NCBI RefSeq assembly: GCF_900626145.1
Contig: NZ_LR130817.1
Span: 772,698 to 836,697 of the forward strand
Direction of reading: 5' to 3'
Length of the DNA stretch: 64,000 nucleotides
Source: Intestinimonas timonensis
Lineage (GTDB): Bacteria; Bacillota; Clostridia; Oscillospirales; Oscillospiraceae
Of the stretch, positions 57,829 through 64,000 are shown in pieces. Numbering within the stretch: the first letter of the stretch is position 1; every line of letters starts with the position of its first letter. A program made the position numbers and the translations under genes. The notes below the pieces were generated by a model that saw only the letters and a list, made by a program, of their open reading frames with translations, searched no databases and was not told where the DNA came from.

Positions 57829-58323
57829 TTATTTCGAGGAATTTTCAAAAAACTTTTTGAGATCCCGCAGGATGCGGTCTCTCCGCTTGATGACCGCCCG
57901 CTGGCTGACGCCCATTCTTTGGGCGTATTCCCGTGTAGACGCGCCGTCGAAGAACAGGGCGTTGATGAGTTCCCGGTCGATATCCTTTAGTGACAGCAGC
58001 GCCAGCAAAAGGATCTGCTTCTGTTCTGCCAGATTCCGAAGTTCCTCACGCTCCAGTGCCTCCGTTTCGGCGCTGGGGGCCGTTTCTGCTCCGACATAGT
58101 CCGGCAAAAGCGCATCTTCCTCCATCTGCTCCAGAGAGAGCAGTTTTCCGGAGGACTGTTCCTCCATGATGTAGCGCTCCCTGCGGTCTGCCTGCGCATA
58201 GGCGAGGTAGACATCCTCCGGCACCTCTACGTCCATACCGTCTACAGTGATGATATTGGCGATGACTTCGCCACCTTCGTTTCGAACGCGCCGATAGTTG
58301 CGTTCTTCCTGCCATTTTTTCAT
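57829..58323 (-). CDS. Sigma-70-like HTH regulator of the mobile element
   Basis: 164 residues. The C-terminal 60 residues (LLALLSLKDIDRELINALFFDGASTREYAQRMGVSQRAVIKRRDRILRDL) are a sigma region-4 HTH. The N-terminal half is charged, with no region 2, so it is not a complete sigma factor. Similar proteins occur on Firmicutes integrative elements. It follows ImmA and the zinc-ribbon gene on the same strand and has a terminator before and after. Confidence 0.78.
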   Translation of the reverse strand: MKKWQEERNYRRVRNEGGEVIANIITVDGMDVEVPEDVYLAYAQADRRERYIMEEQSSGKLLSLEQMEEDALLPDYVGAETAPSAETEALEREELRNLAEQKQILLLALLSLKDIDRELINALFFDGASTREYAQRMGVSQRAVIKRRDRILRDLKKFFENSSK

Positions 58324-58455
58324 GATTCATGACTCCAATCTCAGATTTTTTTGAAATGTCTGAGATGGGGTCACGGATATTTAGCGATATAGGGCTGCCA
58401 GCGTCTGCGCATTGTGTGCCTTTCCGCTTTTCAGCCAAAGAAAGGCGCAAAAAAA

Positions 58456-58493
58456 GAGCCTTACACATAGCTGAAAAGCTACTTGTAAGGCTC
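58456..58493 (-). terminator. Terminator after the zinc-ribbon gene
   Basis: GAGCCTTACA/TGTAAGGCTC with inner TAGCT/AGCTA and a GAAA loop, followed by seven T on the minus strand. Confidence 0.9.
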
Positions 58494-58567
58494 CTAACTC
58501 AATGTTCCCATATTCGATGATGGGTGGCTGGTGCGCTTGACGAAGTCATATCAATTGGATTTTTAAT

Positions 58568-58804
58568 TTATGCCTGAACATATCCCATAAAGGGGATGGG
58601 CGTGTGGATCAGGGGGTGAGCATCCGGTGTCAGTACCGTGATGCCGATTTGTTCGCCGCACTTGGGGCATTTGGCGATCAGGTCAGGGTGTTCCGCTCTG
58701 TGCAGAGCAAACAGCCTGTACTGAGACTGCTCCGCACCACTGGGGATATCCGCGATACGGCCCTTGCCGCACAGCGGACAGCGCAGGGAATTGGTTTTTG
58801 ACAT
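58568..58804 (-). CDS. Small zinc-ribbon protein
   Basis: 78 residues from MSKTNSLRCPLCGKGRIADIP (GAGAGGCGC upstream). Two C-x2-C pairs, RCPLCGKG and KCPKCGEQ, about 35 residues apart, form a zinc ribbon. Such cysteine-rich conserved proteins are common cargo of Firmicutes mobile elements. Function unknown. 51 bases after the ImmA gene, ending at a strong terminator. Confidence 0.7.
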   Translation of the reverse strand: MSKTNSLRCPLCGKGRIADIPSGAEQSQYRLFALHRAEHPDLIAKCPKCGEQIGITVLTPDAHPLIHTPIPFMGYVQA

Positions 58805-58855
58805 AGCGCCTCTCTTTCTCTGTTCTCTTTTTTGAGAACAACACATGAAAATTTT

Positions 58856-59461
58856 TTACAGCAGGTTATGGTTCTCCAACCGAATGCGCATGGCCTGTTT
58901 GGATACCTGAAAGATACCTGCCATATCCGTCACCAGCTGTTGGTTCGTCCGTCCGGAGCGCAGCTGATAGAAACAGCGCTTGACCTGCGGCAGCGGCAGC
59001 AGAAGGATAGAGCCCAGCAGGTTCGCCTGCACTTCCAATGTGTTGTCGCTCTCATCGCCGGAACGGAGCGCCGCGTTTTCGCCGGTCCCGCTGAACTGTT
59101 TCTTATGGAGCAGCCAGTGCCCCAGCTCATGGGCGCAGGTAAAGCGCAGCCGCCCGGTAGATGCTTCCTCTTCGCAGAGAGAGCAGTCGATGAGGATGGT
59201 GCCGCCCTTGACGGGAAGAAGGTCATAGCGGTGGTTTTCCCGGTCATAGATCGCTGTGAGACCGTCGTCAAAGATTGTCTCGCCCAAAACCCGCCCATTA
59301 TTCCGCAGATATTGATACTCCAGCACCAGCCCCTGTGCCTCGATGATGTCCTCAATGGGAATGGCTGCGGGGGAACCGTAATAAAGTCTGGGGTCATAGG
59401 CGGTGATCACATCGCGGGCGATCCGCTCCAGCGCCTGTTCGCGGTAATATGCTTTTTTCAT
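58856..59461 (-). CDS. ImmA/IrrE family metallopeptidase
   Basis: 201 residues. The zinc motif HELGH is in LRFTCAHELGHWLLHKKQF, with DNTLEVQANLLGSILLLP supplying the downstream Glu. A C-terminal ImmA-associated HTH-like helix (AGIFQVSKQAMRIRL) follows. In ICEBs1, ImmA cleaves the repressor ImmR to start excision. Here the start overlaps the upstream XRE gene (ATGA). Confidence 0.9.
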   Translation of the reverse strand: MKKAYYREQALERIARDVITAYDPRLYYGSPAAIPIEDIIEAQGLVLEYQYLRNNGRVLGETIFDDGLTAIYDRENHRYDLLPVKGGTILIDCSLCEEEASTGRLRFTCAHELGHWLLHKKQFSGTGENAALRSGDESDNTLEVQANLLGSILLLPLPQVKRCFYQLRSGRTNQQLVTDMAGIFQVSKQAMRIRLENHNLL

Positions 59462-59865
59462 GCGTCTATTTCACCGCCCTCTTTGGATTTCTTTGCGCGC
59501 TGGGTAATCCGGTCGATAAATTCCTGCCACTCCTGGTCTGTGGCGTCTGCCTCCTTTGCCGTGCGGAGCGCGGCCCGGACGATCTCCCGATTCATGATGT
59601 AGTCCGGCAGGTCTGCGGATACCCGGTTATTCTGGGACTTGGCGGCAAGATCCAGCATCTGCTCGGTTTCCACCTTGCTCAGATGCAGTTCCTGCTCCAA
59701 CCGTTCCAAATATGCGCGCGTCGGCGCCGGTCTGCGGTCGTTCTCAATGTTGCTCAGATAGACTGGCGACAAGTCCAGCTTTGCCGCCAGTGTGCGCAGG
59801 GACAATCCGATAGATTGCCGTTTCTCTCGAACGAAGCTGCCGAATGTCTGTTCCAAGTAACTCAC
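59458..59865 (-). CDS. ImmR-like XRE repressor
   Basis: 135 residues. HTH: FVREKRQSIGLSLRTLAAKLDLSPVYLSNIENDRRPAP. The C-terminal half is a helical oligomerisation or protease-sensitive domain. Paired with ImmA it should keep the element quiet until DNA damage or cell signals. GGAGGTGAG precedes the ATG. Confidence 0.9.
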   Translation of the reverse strand: MSYLEQTFGSFVREKRQSIGLSLRTLAAKLDLSPVYLSNIENDRRPAPTRAYLERLEQELHLSKVETEQMLDLAAKSQNNRVSADLPDYIMNREIVRAALRTAKEADATDQEWQEFIDRITQRAKKSKEGGEIDA

Positions 59866-59944
59866 CTCCTATCCGTGTTCTCTTCTCTGGAAACACTGTA
59901 GCCTCAGTATAGCAAACATTCGTTCGATTGGCAAGACGTGAAAA

Positions 59945-59976
59945 AGGTGGTGTTCCCCGCAGGGAACACCACCCAG
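59945..59976 (-). terminator. Terminator after the WYL regulator gene
   Basis: A perfect 12-bp stem GGTGGTGTTCCC/GGGAACACCACC with a CGCA loop and TTTTT on the minus strand. Confidence 0.9.
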
Positions 59977-59979
59977 AAA

Positions 59980-60939
59980 TTATCTCAGCCACGCTGCCAT
60001 ATCCCGCATTTCCTCCAGCACTGCTGCTGGGCTGACGATGCGAATCTTACCGCTAAAGGTAAAGACCCAACTGAAGAACGGAGGACTTGGCGCGACCTCG
60101 ACTGTGGCACGGAAATGCTGTTCATCTACAGTTTCCGTCCGCACATTTTCACCGAAGCGGTCGATGACGCTGCGCATGACCTCATTATCGCACAGCAGCT
60201 CTACGGTACAGAGGTTGTCCGGGTACATCCCAAACACCTTGCGGACATACTCCGCCGGATCAAAGTCCGGTGTCTGGACTGCCGTATGTTCCAGCGGTTC
60301 GACTGCCGTCATGCGATCCACCCGAAATTGTGCAATCTTTCCGTGCTTTTCCGACCAGCCTACGGCATAATAGCAATCTCGGCTCCAGATAAGGGCATAC
60401 GGGCTGAACTGATAGCGGTAACCGTTATGCTTGAGTATCTTTTCTTTCTGCGGGGTGTATTCGTAATACTGAAAGGTGATCTGCCGTTTTTCCTGAATGG
60501 CGTTATGGATCTCATCCACGCTGTAATAGATGCACTCATTCTCCGGTTTGGCGGTACCTTCCATATAAATATGCCGATCCAACTGGCGGGCATGAGATTC
60601 ACTGGTGAGCTTACCCAACTTTTCAATAAGCCGCTCGCTCTTTTTGGCCGTAATAAAGCGGGAGGATTCCACCGCGTCCACCAGCAGCTTCAGCTCCGGC
60701 AGTTCAAACAGCCTCTCCCCCACGAAATATCGATTCTGGGTGCTTTTGACGCATACGATGTCCATACCGCTGCTTTGCAAGACTTCAATAGCGGAATATA
60801 CGCTCTTGCGCCCCGCCTGAATGCCACACTCCTGCCAGAAGGCAAGAATATCCGCCACAGAGGCCGGATGCTGGTCATCCGTATGCTCATACAGATACCG
60901 CTGTAATAGCAGCAGGCCGTATTGGGATTCATTTTTCAT
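59980..60939 (-). CDS. WYL-domain transcriptional regulator
   Basis: 319 residues from MKNESQYGLLLLQRYL (GGAG upstream). An N-terminal winged HTH, then a WYL domain with EKRQITFQYYEY, FSPYALIWSRDCYYAVGWSEKHGKIAQFRVDRM, and a WCX-type C-terminal extension. WYL proteins often sense nucleic-acid ligands and control defence or DNA-repair genes. No target is visible, but it sits on the element beside recombinases. Confidence 0.9.
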   Translation of the reverse strand: MKNESQYGLLLLQRYLYEHTDDQHPASVADILAFWQECGIQAGRKSVYSAIEVLQSSGMDIVCVKSTQNRYFVGERLFELPELKLLVDAVESSRFITAKKSERLIEKLGKLTSESHARQLDRHIYMEGTAKPENECIYYSVDEIHNAIQEKRQITFQYYEYTPQKEKILKHNGYRYQFSPYALIWSRDCYYAVGWSEKHGKIAQFRVDRMTAVEPLEHTAVQTPDFDPAEYVRKVFGMYPDNLCTVELLCDNEVMRSVIDRFGENVRTETVDEQHFRATVEVAPSPPFFSWVFTFSGKIRIVSPAAVLEEMRDMAAWLR

Positions 60940-61048
60940 GTAGCAGCACTCCATTCAAATGAGAAAAGGCGCGGCGGCAATGTGTAACCGTCAAACGCAG
61001 CAGCGGATGAAAGATTTTCCGCGAAAAAGAGAGAATACCCCTTATAGA

Positions 61049-61083
61049 GCGTAGAGTTCACGCACTATGCGTGTACTCTACGC
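61049..61083. repeat. Long near-perfect palindrome
   Basis: A 16-bp stem (GCGTAGAGTTCACGCA against TGCGTGTACTCTACGC, one mismatch) with a CTA loop, between the WYL and XRE genes. No T-run follows on either side, so it is more likely an operator or recombination site than a terminator. Confidence 0.65.
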
Positions 61084-61126
61084 GAAAAATGGAGGAGCGC
61101 TGGCGGTAGAGGCTGAGAAAGAGGCT

Positions 61127-61384
61127 TCATTTGATTTCCTGTTCCAGCATATCGAATTCAGGTGTGGAGAAGAACTCACCGAGGGTGATCTCAAGACCAT
61201 CACAAAGCTTCTTAATCGTCACGACGCCCGGATTTTTGCTTTCATCATTAAGGATACTCTTGATGGTTGCCTGAGGAACAGCAGATAGATTTGCTAACCC
61301 GTTCGGCGTAATTTTTCGTTCTGCGCAAAGTTGGCGGATGCGAAGTGCAACAGTTTCCCGAGTATCTATAGTGTAAACCTCCAT
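61127..61384 (-). CDS. XRE family repressor, small
   Basis: 85 residues. HTH: IRQLCAERKITPNGLANLSAVPQATIKSILNDESKNPGVVTIKKLCDGLEITLGEFF. Single-domain Cro/C1 type, common near the conjugation or integration genes of Firmicutes elements. Divergent from the resolvase gene. The 158-bp region between carries three related operator palindromes, so mutual control is likely. No clear Shine-Dalgarno site. Confidence 0.88.
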   Translation of the reverse strand: MEVYTIDTRETVALRIRQLCAERKITPNGLANLSAVPQATIKSILNDESKNPGVVTIKKLCDGLEITLGEFFSTPEFDMLEQEIK

Positions 61385-61391
61385 GACGATT

Positions 61392-61480
61392 TATCACTAT
61401 GGTAAATTATTTGAGAAAAGGTTATTAGTGATACTTCACTAATTGAAAAATATGTGCTAATATAGTGATATAACACTATA
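61392..61480. promoter_or_regulatory. Operator region with three related palindromes
   Basis: TATCACTATGGTA (61392-61404), TTAGTGA-TACT-TCACTAA (61425-61442) and the 20-bp palindrome at 61461-61480 (ATAGTG-ATATAA-CACTAT core). A promoter TTGAAA (61443-61448)-17-TGATAT toward the resolvase is overlapped by the third box. Confidence 0.8.
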
Positions 61481-61541
61481 TTGCCCATGTGGCCGGCACC
61501 TGGCTTACAATTTATCCACCGATAAATTGGGAGGTCAGCAC

Positions 61542-62174
61542 ATGGAATACGGTTATGCAAGAGTTTCTACCAAGGAGCAGAATGAACTGCGTCAGCTCAT
61601 CGCCCTGCGGGAATTCGGGTTAACGGACCGGGCGATTTTTGTGGACAAGCAGTCCGGCAAGGATTTTGACCGCCGCAGCTACCAGCGGCTGCTGCGCAAA
61701 CTGAAAGACGGCGACACGCTTGTGATCAAGAGCATCGACCGTCTCGGCAGAAACTATGAGGAAATTTTGGAGCAATGGCGCATCATCACAAAGGAAAAGG
61801 GTGCGGCAATCGTTGTGCTGGATATGCCGCTGCTTGACACGCGGCGGAATCGAGATCTCACCGGAACGCTGATCGCGGACATCGTGCTGCAGCTGCTATC
61901 CTATGTGGCGCAGACAGAGCGCGAGTTCATTCATCAGCGGCAGGCGGAAGGGATCGCCGCAGCGAAGGCACGAGGTGTGAAGTTCGGCAGACCCCGCAAG
62001 GCGCTGCCGGAAGGATTCGGCGAAGTCAAAGTGCGTTGGGAGCGCGGCGAGCTGTCCGCACGGGCGGCAGGGAAACTGCTGGGCGTCACCCACCGGAGCT
62101 TTTTACTCTGGGCACAGGATGACGGGTGTAAAGAAACCGTTAAGAAAACGCAGAAAGTAAAAAGGGCTGGATAA
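61542..62174 (+). CDS. Small serine resolvase/invertase
   Basis: 210 residues from ATG 61542 with GGGAGG upstream. MEYGYARVSTKEQNELRQLIAL has the catalytic Ser, SIDRLGRNYEEILEQW the second motif, and the C-terminal HTH is ERGELSARAAGKLLGVTHRSFLLW. Pin/Hin-like, suitable for cointegrate resolution or inversion. Controlled by the overlapping operators; it is a second, complete serine recombinase on the element. Confidence 0.92.
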   Translation: MEYGYARVSTKEQNELRQLIALREFGLTDRAIFVDKQSGKDFDRRSYQRLLRKLKDGDTLVIKSIDRLGRNYEEILEQWRIITKEKGAAIVVLDMPLLDTRRNRDLTGTLIADIVLQLLSYVAQTEREFIHQRQAEGIAAAKARGVKFGRPRKALPEGFGEVKVRWERGELSARAAGKLLGVTHRSFLLWAQDDGCKETVKKTQKVKRAG

Positions 62175-62481
62175 AAAAGTACGCTTTTTTAGTCGGCTTT
62201 AAGCTGTTATCCTATTGATATTCTATTAGAGGAGTGCTATGGTTAAGGTGTAGATTTTATGTATATCGCTGTGGTCGGCAACCTGTACATTTTTATCCAC
62301 TATGCCAGATACACAATCCGCGATAAAAGACCCTTCCGCCTGTATTGCAGGCGGACAAGTATTCTGCGGGAGGTGAGCAGCGATCCATCCGTCTCTGTAC
62401 GATTTCTGCGCCGGGCATGAACAAGCTCACCTGCTGACACAATGGGACGATGAACGCAATGCGCCGCTCACGCCGAAGGAT
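62175..62481. other. Gap before the zinc-ribbon gene, with a decayed 5' region
   Basis: Codons from about 62377 onward resemble another zinc-ribbon repeat (FCAG...LLTQWDDERNAPLTPKDVTYG) but are preceded by a stop at 62374-62376 and have no good start. An open frame from ATG 62259 (53 codons) has a weak AAGGTG site and no recognisable product. Confidence 0.55.
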
Positions 62482-63336
62482 GTGACCTACGGAAGCCACC
62501 AAAAGGTATGGTGGCGATGCCCCCAAGGCCATTCCTATCGTTCCGAAGTCAGAATCCGCGCGCGGGGAACGGGATGTCCCGTCTGCGCGGGCCGCGCTGT
62601 TCTGCCGGAGGAAAACTCTCTGGCGGCAAAATTTCCTGATCTGCTTTCGGAGTGGGACACGGAAAAGAATTCTCCGCTGCTGCCGACGCAGGTCATGCCG
62701 GGAGCACACCAGAAGGTCTGGTGGAGGTGTCCGAAAGGACATAGCTGGCAGGCGAGCGTTGCCAGCCGCGTCACATCAAACGCAGGCTGTCCGTTCTGCG
62801 CGGGACAAAAGGTCCTGTCCGGATTCAATGATCTCGCTTCGCTGCATCCGCAGCTTGCTGAACAGTGGGATCGGAAAAAGAACGGTGCGCTGACGCCGGA
62901 GACGGTGAGCGCATATTCCAATCGCCGCGTGTGGTGGCTCTGTGACAGAGGACATTCTTTCTGTGCGGTCATCGCCCACCGTGTGAACAGGGAAAGCGAT
63001 TGCCCGTACTGCACCAACCGCAAGGTCCTGCCGGGATTTAATGATCTGGAGACCAAGGAGCCGGTGATCGCATCGCAGTGGCATCCGACCCTTAACGGCA
63101 GTTTCACGCCGCAGCAGGTAACGCCCGGCAGCAGCCGGAAGGCATGGTGGCTGTGTGAAAACGGCCATGCGTGGCGGGCGGTCGTCAGCAGCCGCACGGG
63201 AAAGCAGCGCTGCGGCTGTCCAATCTGCGCGGGCCGGCCATTGGACCGATGCACAGCGATTTTAAGTGAACCTCCGGCGGAGCCGGTAAAAATAAGTGCC
63301 CAAACTGCGGGGAGCCGCAGAAAACATATACTGTAG
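62482..63336 (+). CDS. Tandem zinc-ribbon protein, probably truncated at the 5' end
   Basis: At least 284 residues made of about four units: HQKVWWRCPQGHSYRSEV...GCPVCAG, HQKVWWRCPKGHSW...GCPFCAG, NRRVWWLCDRGHSF...DCPYCTN and SRKAWWLCENGHAWRAV...GCPICAG. Each gives a C-x4-H and C-P-x-C zinc site and a WWxCxxGH motif, the PF14311-type probable zinc-ribbon. Such arrays are predicted nucleic-acid binders and often lie in mobile or defence islands. The GTG at 62482 has no good Shine-Dalgarno site; similarity continues upstream to a stop, so the original start is lost. It ends 10 bases before a secreted protein gene. Confidence 0.78.
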   Translation: MTYGSHQKVWWRCPQGHSYRSEVRIRARGTGCPVCAGRAVLPEENSLAAKFPDLLSEWDTEKNSPLLPTQVMPGAHQKVWWRCPKGHSWQASVASRVTSNAGCPFCAGQKVLSGFNDLASLHPQLAEQWDRKKNGALTPETVSAYSNRRVWWLCDRGHSFCAVIAHRVNRESDCPYCTNRKVLPGFNDLETKEPVIASQWHPTLNGSFTPQQVTPGSSRKAWWLCENGHAWRAVVSSRTGKQRCGCPICAGRPLDRCTAILSEPPAEPVKISAQTAGSRRKHIL

Positions 63337-63346
63337 GAGGATCATT

Positions 63347-64000
63347 ATGAAACATAAGCTGCTATCCATTTTACTATGCCTCGCGATGGCGCTGTCGCTC
63401 TTACCGACGGCAGCCCTGGCGGAGGAGGCGACAGGCGCTGGACCGATCAAGGTAGGGGAGACGAGCTATAGTTCGTTTAGCGATGCCGTCAATGCGGCGG
63501 AACCTGACGAAAGCGGCGTCATCACCTATAAGATCAGCGGTAAGGTTGATGTGACTGATATCGGCTGGGTGCAGGTCGCAAAAGCTGGTCTGCCCGACCT
63601 CTCCAAGGTCGAGTTCATTGGCATAACCGACGATGCGGAAATCTGCATCACCCAAGGCGTAGCGATTCTGGCTGATCAGAGCTATGACATCGACGTTAGC
63701 TTTGAGGCCTTAAAGTTGACGAAGTTGAATCCGCAATGGGCGGGTGACTTTGGCCACAGCACGAATTACTTCACCTGCTGGCTCCGCAACACCGGCAGGG
63801 CAGAAAACACCGTGACCTACACGAACTGCACCTTCCCCAACGGCGTGTGCAACAACCAGTACGGCAAGACGGTGTTCAACAACTGCCAGTTTACTAACAG
63901 TGCCAACTATAATCTTTGGAACTACGGCGGCAACACCGAAGTGAAGAACAGCGCCTTCATCGGTGTCCGCGGTATCAAGACCTACAACGAGGGCACGCTG
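63347..64000 (+). CDS. Secreted surface protein, N-terminal part (runs off the window)
   Basis: Open from ATG 63347 to the window end (218 residues visible), with TAGGAGGA upstream. A signal peptide is clear (MKHKLLSILLCLAMALSLLP then ALA-EE). It begins with a SYSSFSDAVNAAEPDESG segment, like repeats of Firmicutes surface adhesins. Asn/Tyr-rich beta strands (TNCTFPNG, NNCQFTN, KNSAFIG) suggest a right-handed beta-helix. Probably a large cell-surface or matrix-binding protein carried by the element. The family cannot be named from this part. Confidence 0.75.
   Translation, partial: MKHKLLSILLCLAMALSLLPTAALAEEATGAGPIKVGETSYSSFSDAVNAAEPDESGVITYKISGKVDVTDIGWVQVAKAGLPDLSKVEFIGITDDAEICITQGVAILADQSYDIDVSFEALKLTKLNPQWAGDFGHSTNYFTCWLRNTGRAENTVTYTNCTFPNGVCNNQYGKTVFNNCQFTNSANYNLWNYGGNTEVKNSAFIGVRGIKTYNEGTL

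Noticed and set aside
57433..57860. Open frames of about 130 codons between the helicase and sigma-like genes
   Set aside because: They run through the hairpin block, lack ribosome sites and show no protein-like composition.
62259..62420. 53-codon frame upstream of the zinc-ribbon gene
   Set aside because: It has a possible AAGGTG site but overlaps, in another frame, decayed zinc-ribbon codons; no support as a gene.
1..64000. CRISPR arrays, rRNA or tRNA genes
   Set aside because: No regularly spaced direct repeats, cas genes, rRNA segments or complete tRNA folds were seen by reading; a covariance-model search would be decisive.

Overview
The window reads as about 49.6 kb of GC-rich Firmicutes chromosome followed by about 14 kb of mobile-element DNA. 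Strong GGAGG-type ribosome binding sites, a Phe T-box, an FMN riboswitch, IreB, a DivIVA-like protein, ECF-transporter genes and the spore-germination protein YpeB point to a spore-forming Clostridia member. The high GC suggests the Oscillospiraceae (Flavonifractor/Pseudoflavonifractor-like); this placement is inference.

Left part (1-24.7 kb): the end of an arginine operon (argB-argD-argF) whose terminator hairpin is split by a complete 1308-bp IS3-family element; ireB; a duplicated 3' tail of pheT beside five short palindromes; a T-box-controlled operon of a pyrophosphatase-like gene, pheS and pheT; a MATE exporter followed by nnr, a lipoprotein and alr; a MazF-type RNase without a visible antitoxin; an exported protein with csoR; a P1B metal ATPase behind a consensus promoter containing a CsoR-type palindrome; dinB; a PadR/DUF2812 pair; ribU behind an FMN riboswitch; a SLOG-like protein; and a BlaI repressor coupled to an unusual M56-M23 fusion protease.

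Middle part (24.7-49.6 kb): clpE-like unfoldase; a long minus-strand run of an rRNA methyltransferase-like gene, ecfA1, a small membrane protein, ecfA2, ecfT, truA, a DUF5711-like gene and a cvpA-like gene; divIVA-like, uppP, ftsK and an acetyltransferase; ypeB; a phosphodiester glycosidase gene broken by an in-frame amber codon; an Lsa-type ABC-F protein behind a typical attenuation leader (promoter, three-codon ORF, terminator), then a methyltransferase; an ECF sigma/anti-sigma pair; gltX; and an ArsR-controlled cluster with a frameshifted CSCSP permease, a 23-residue Cys-rich peptide and a glutaredoxin-like protein.

Right part (about 49.6-64 kb) is accessory DNA: a resolvase-domain protein with Ala at the usual catalytic Ser; a tightly coupled minus-strand operon of a DinG-type helicase, a 49-residue protein, three serine-recombinase-family proteins (the middle one lacking the catalytic domain) and a metallophosphoesterase; a sigma-like regulator, a zinc-ribbon protein and an ImmR/ImmA pair; a WYL regulator; an XRE repressor divergent from a second serine resolvase across repeated operator palindromes; a tandem zinc-ribbon protein with a decayed 5' end; and the start of a secreted surface protein that runs off the window.

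The signals that most deserve follow-up are the ABC-F attenuator, the recombinase-trio operon, the Cys-rich mini-protein, the M56-M23 fusion, the pheT tail duplication and the IS insertion inside a terminator.
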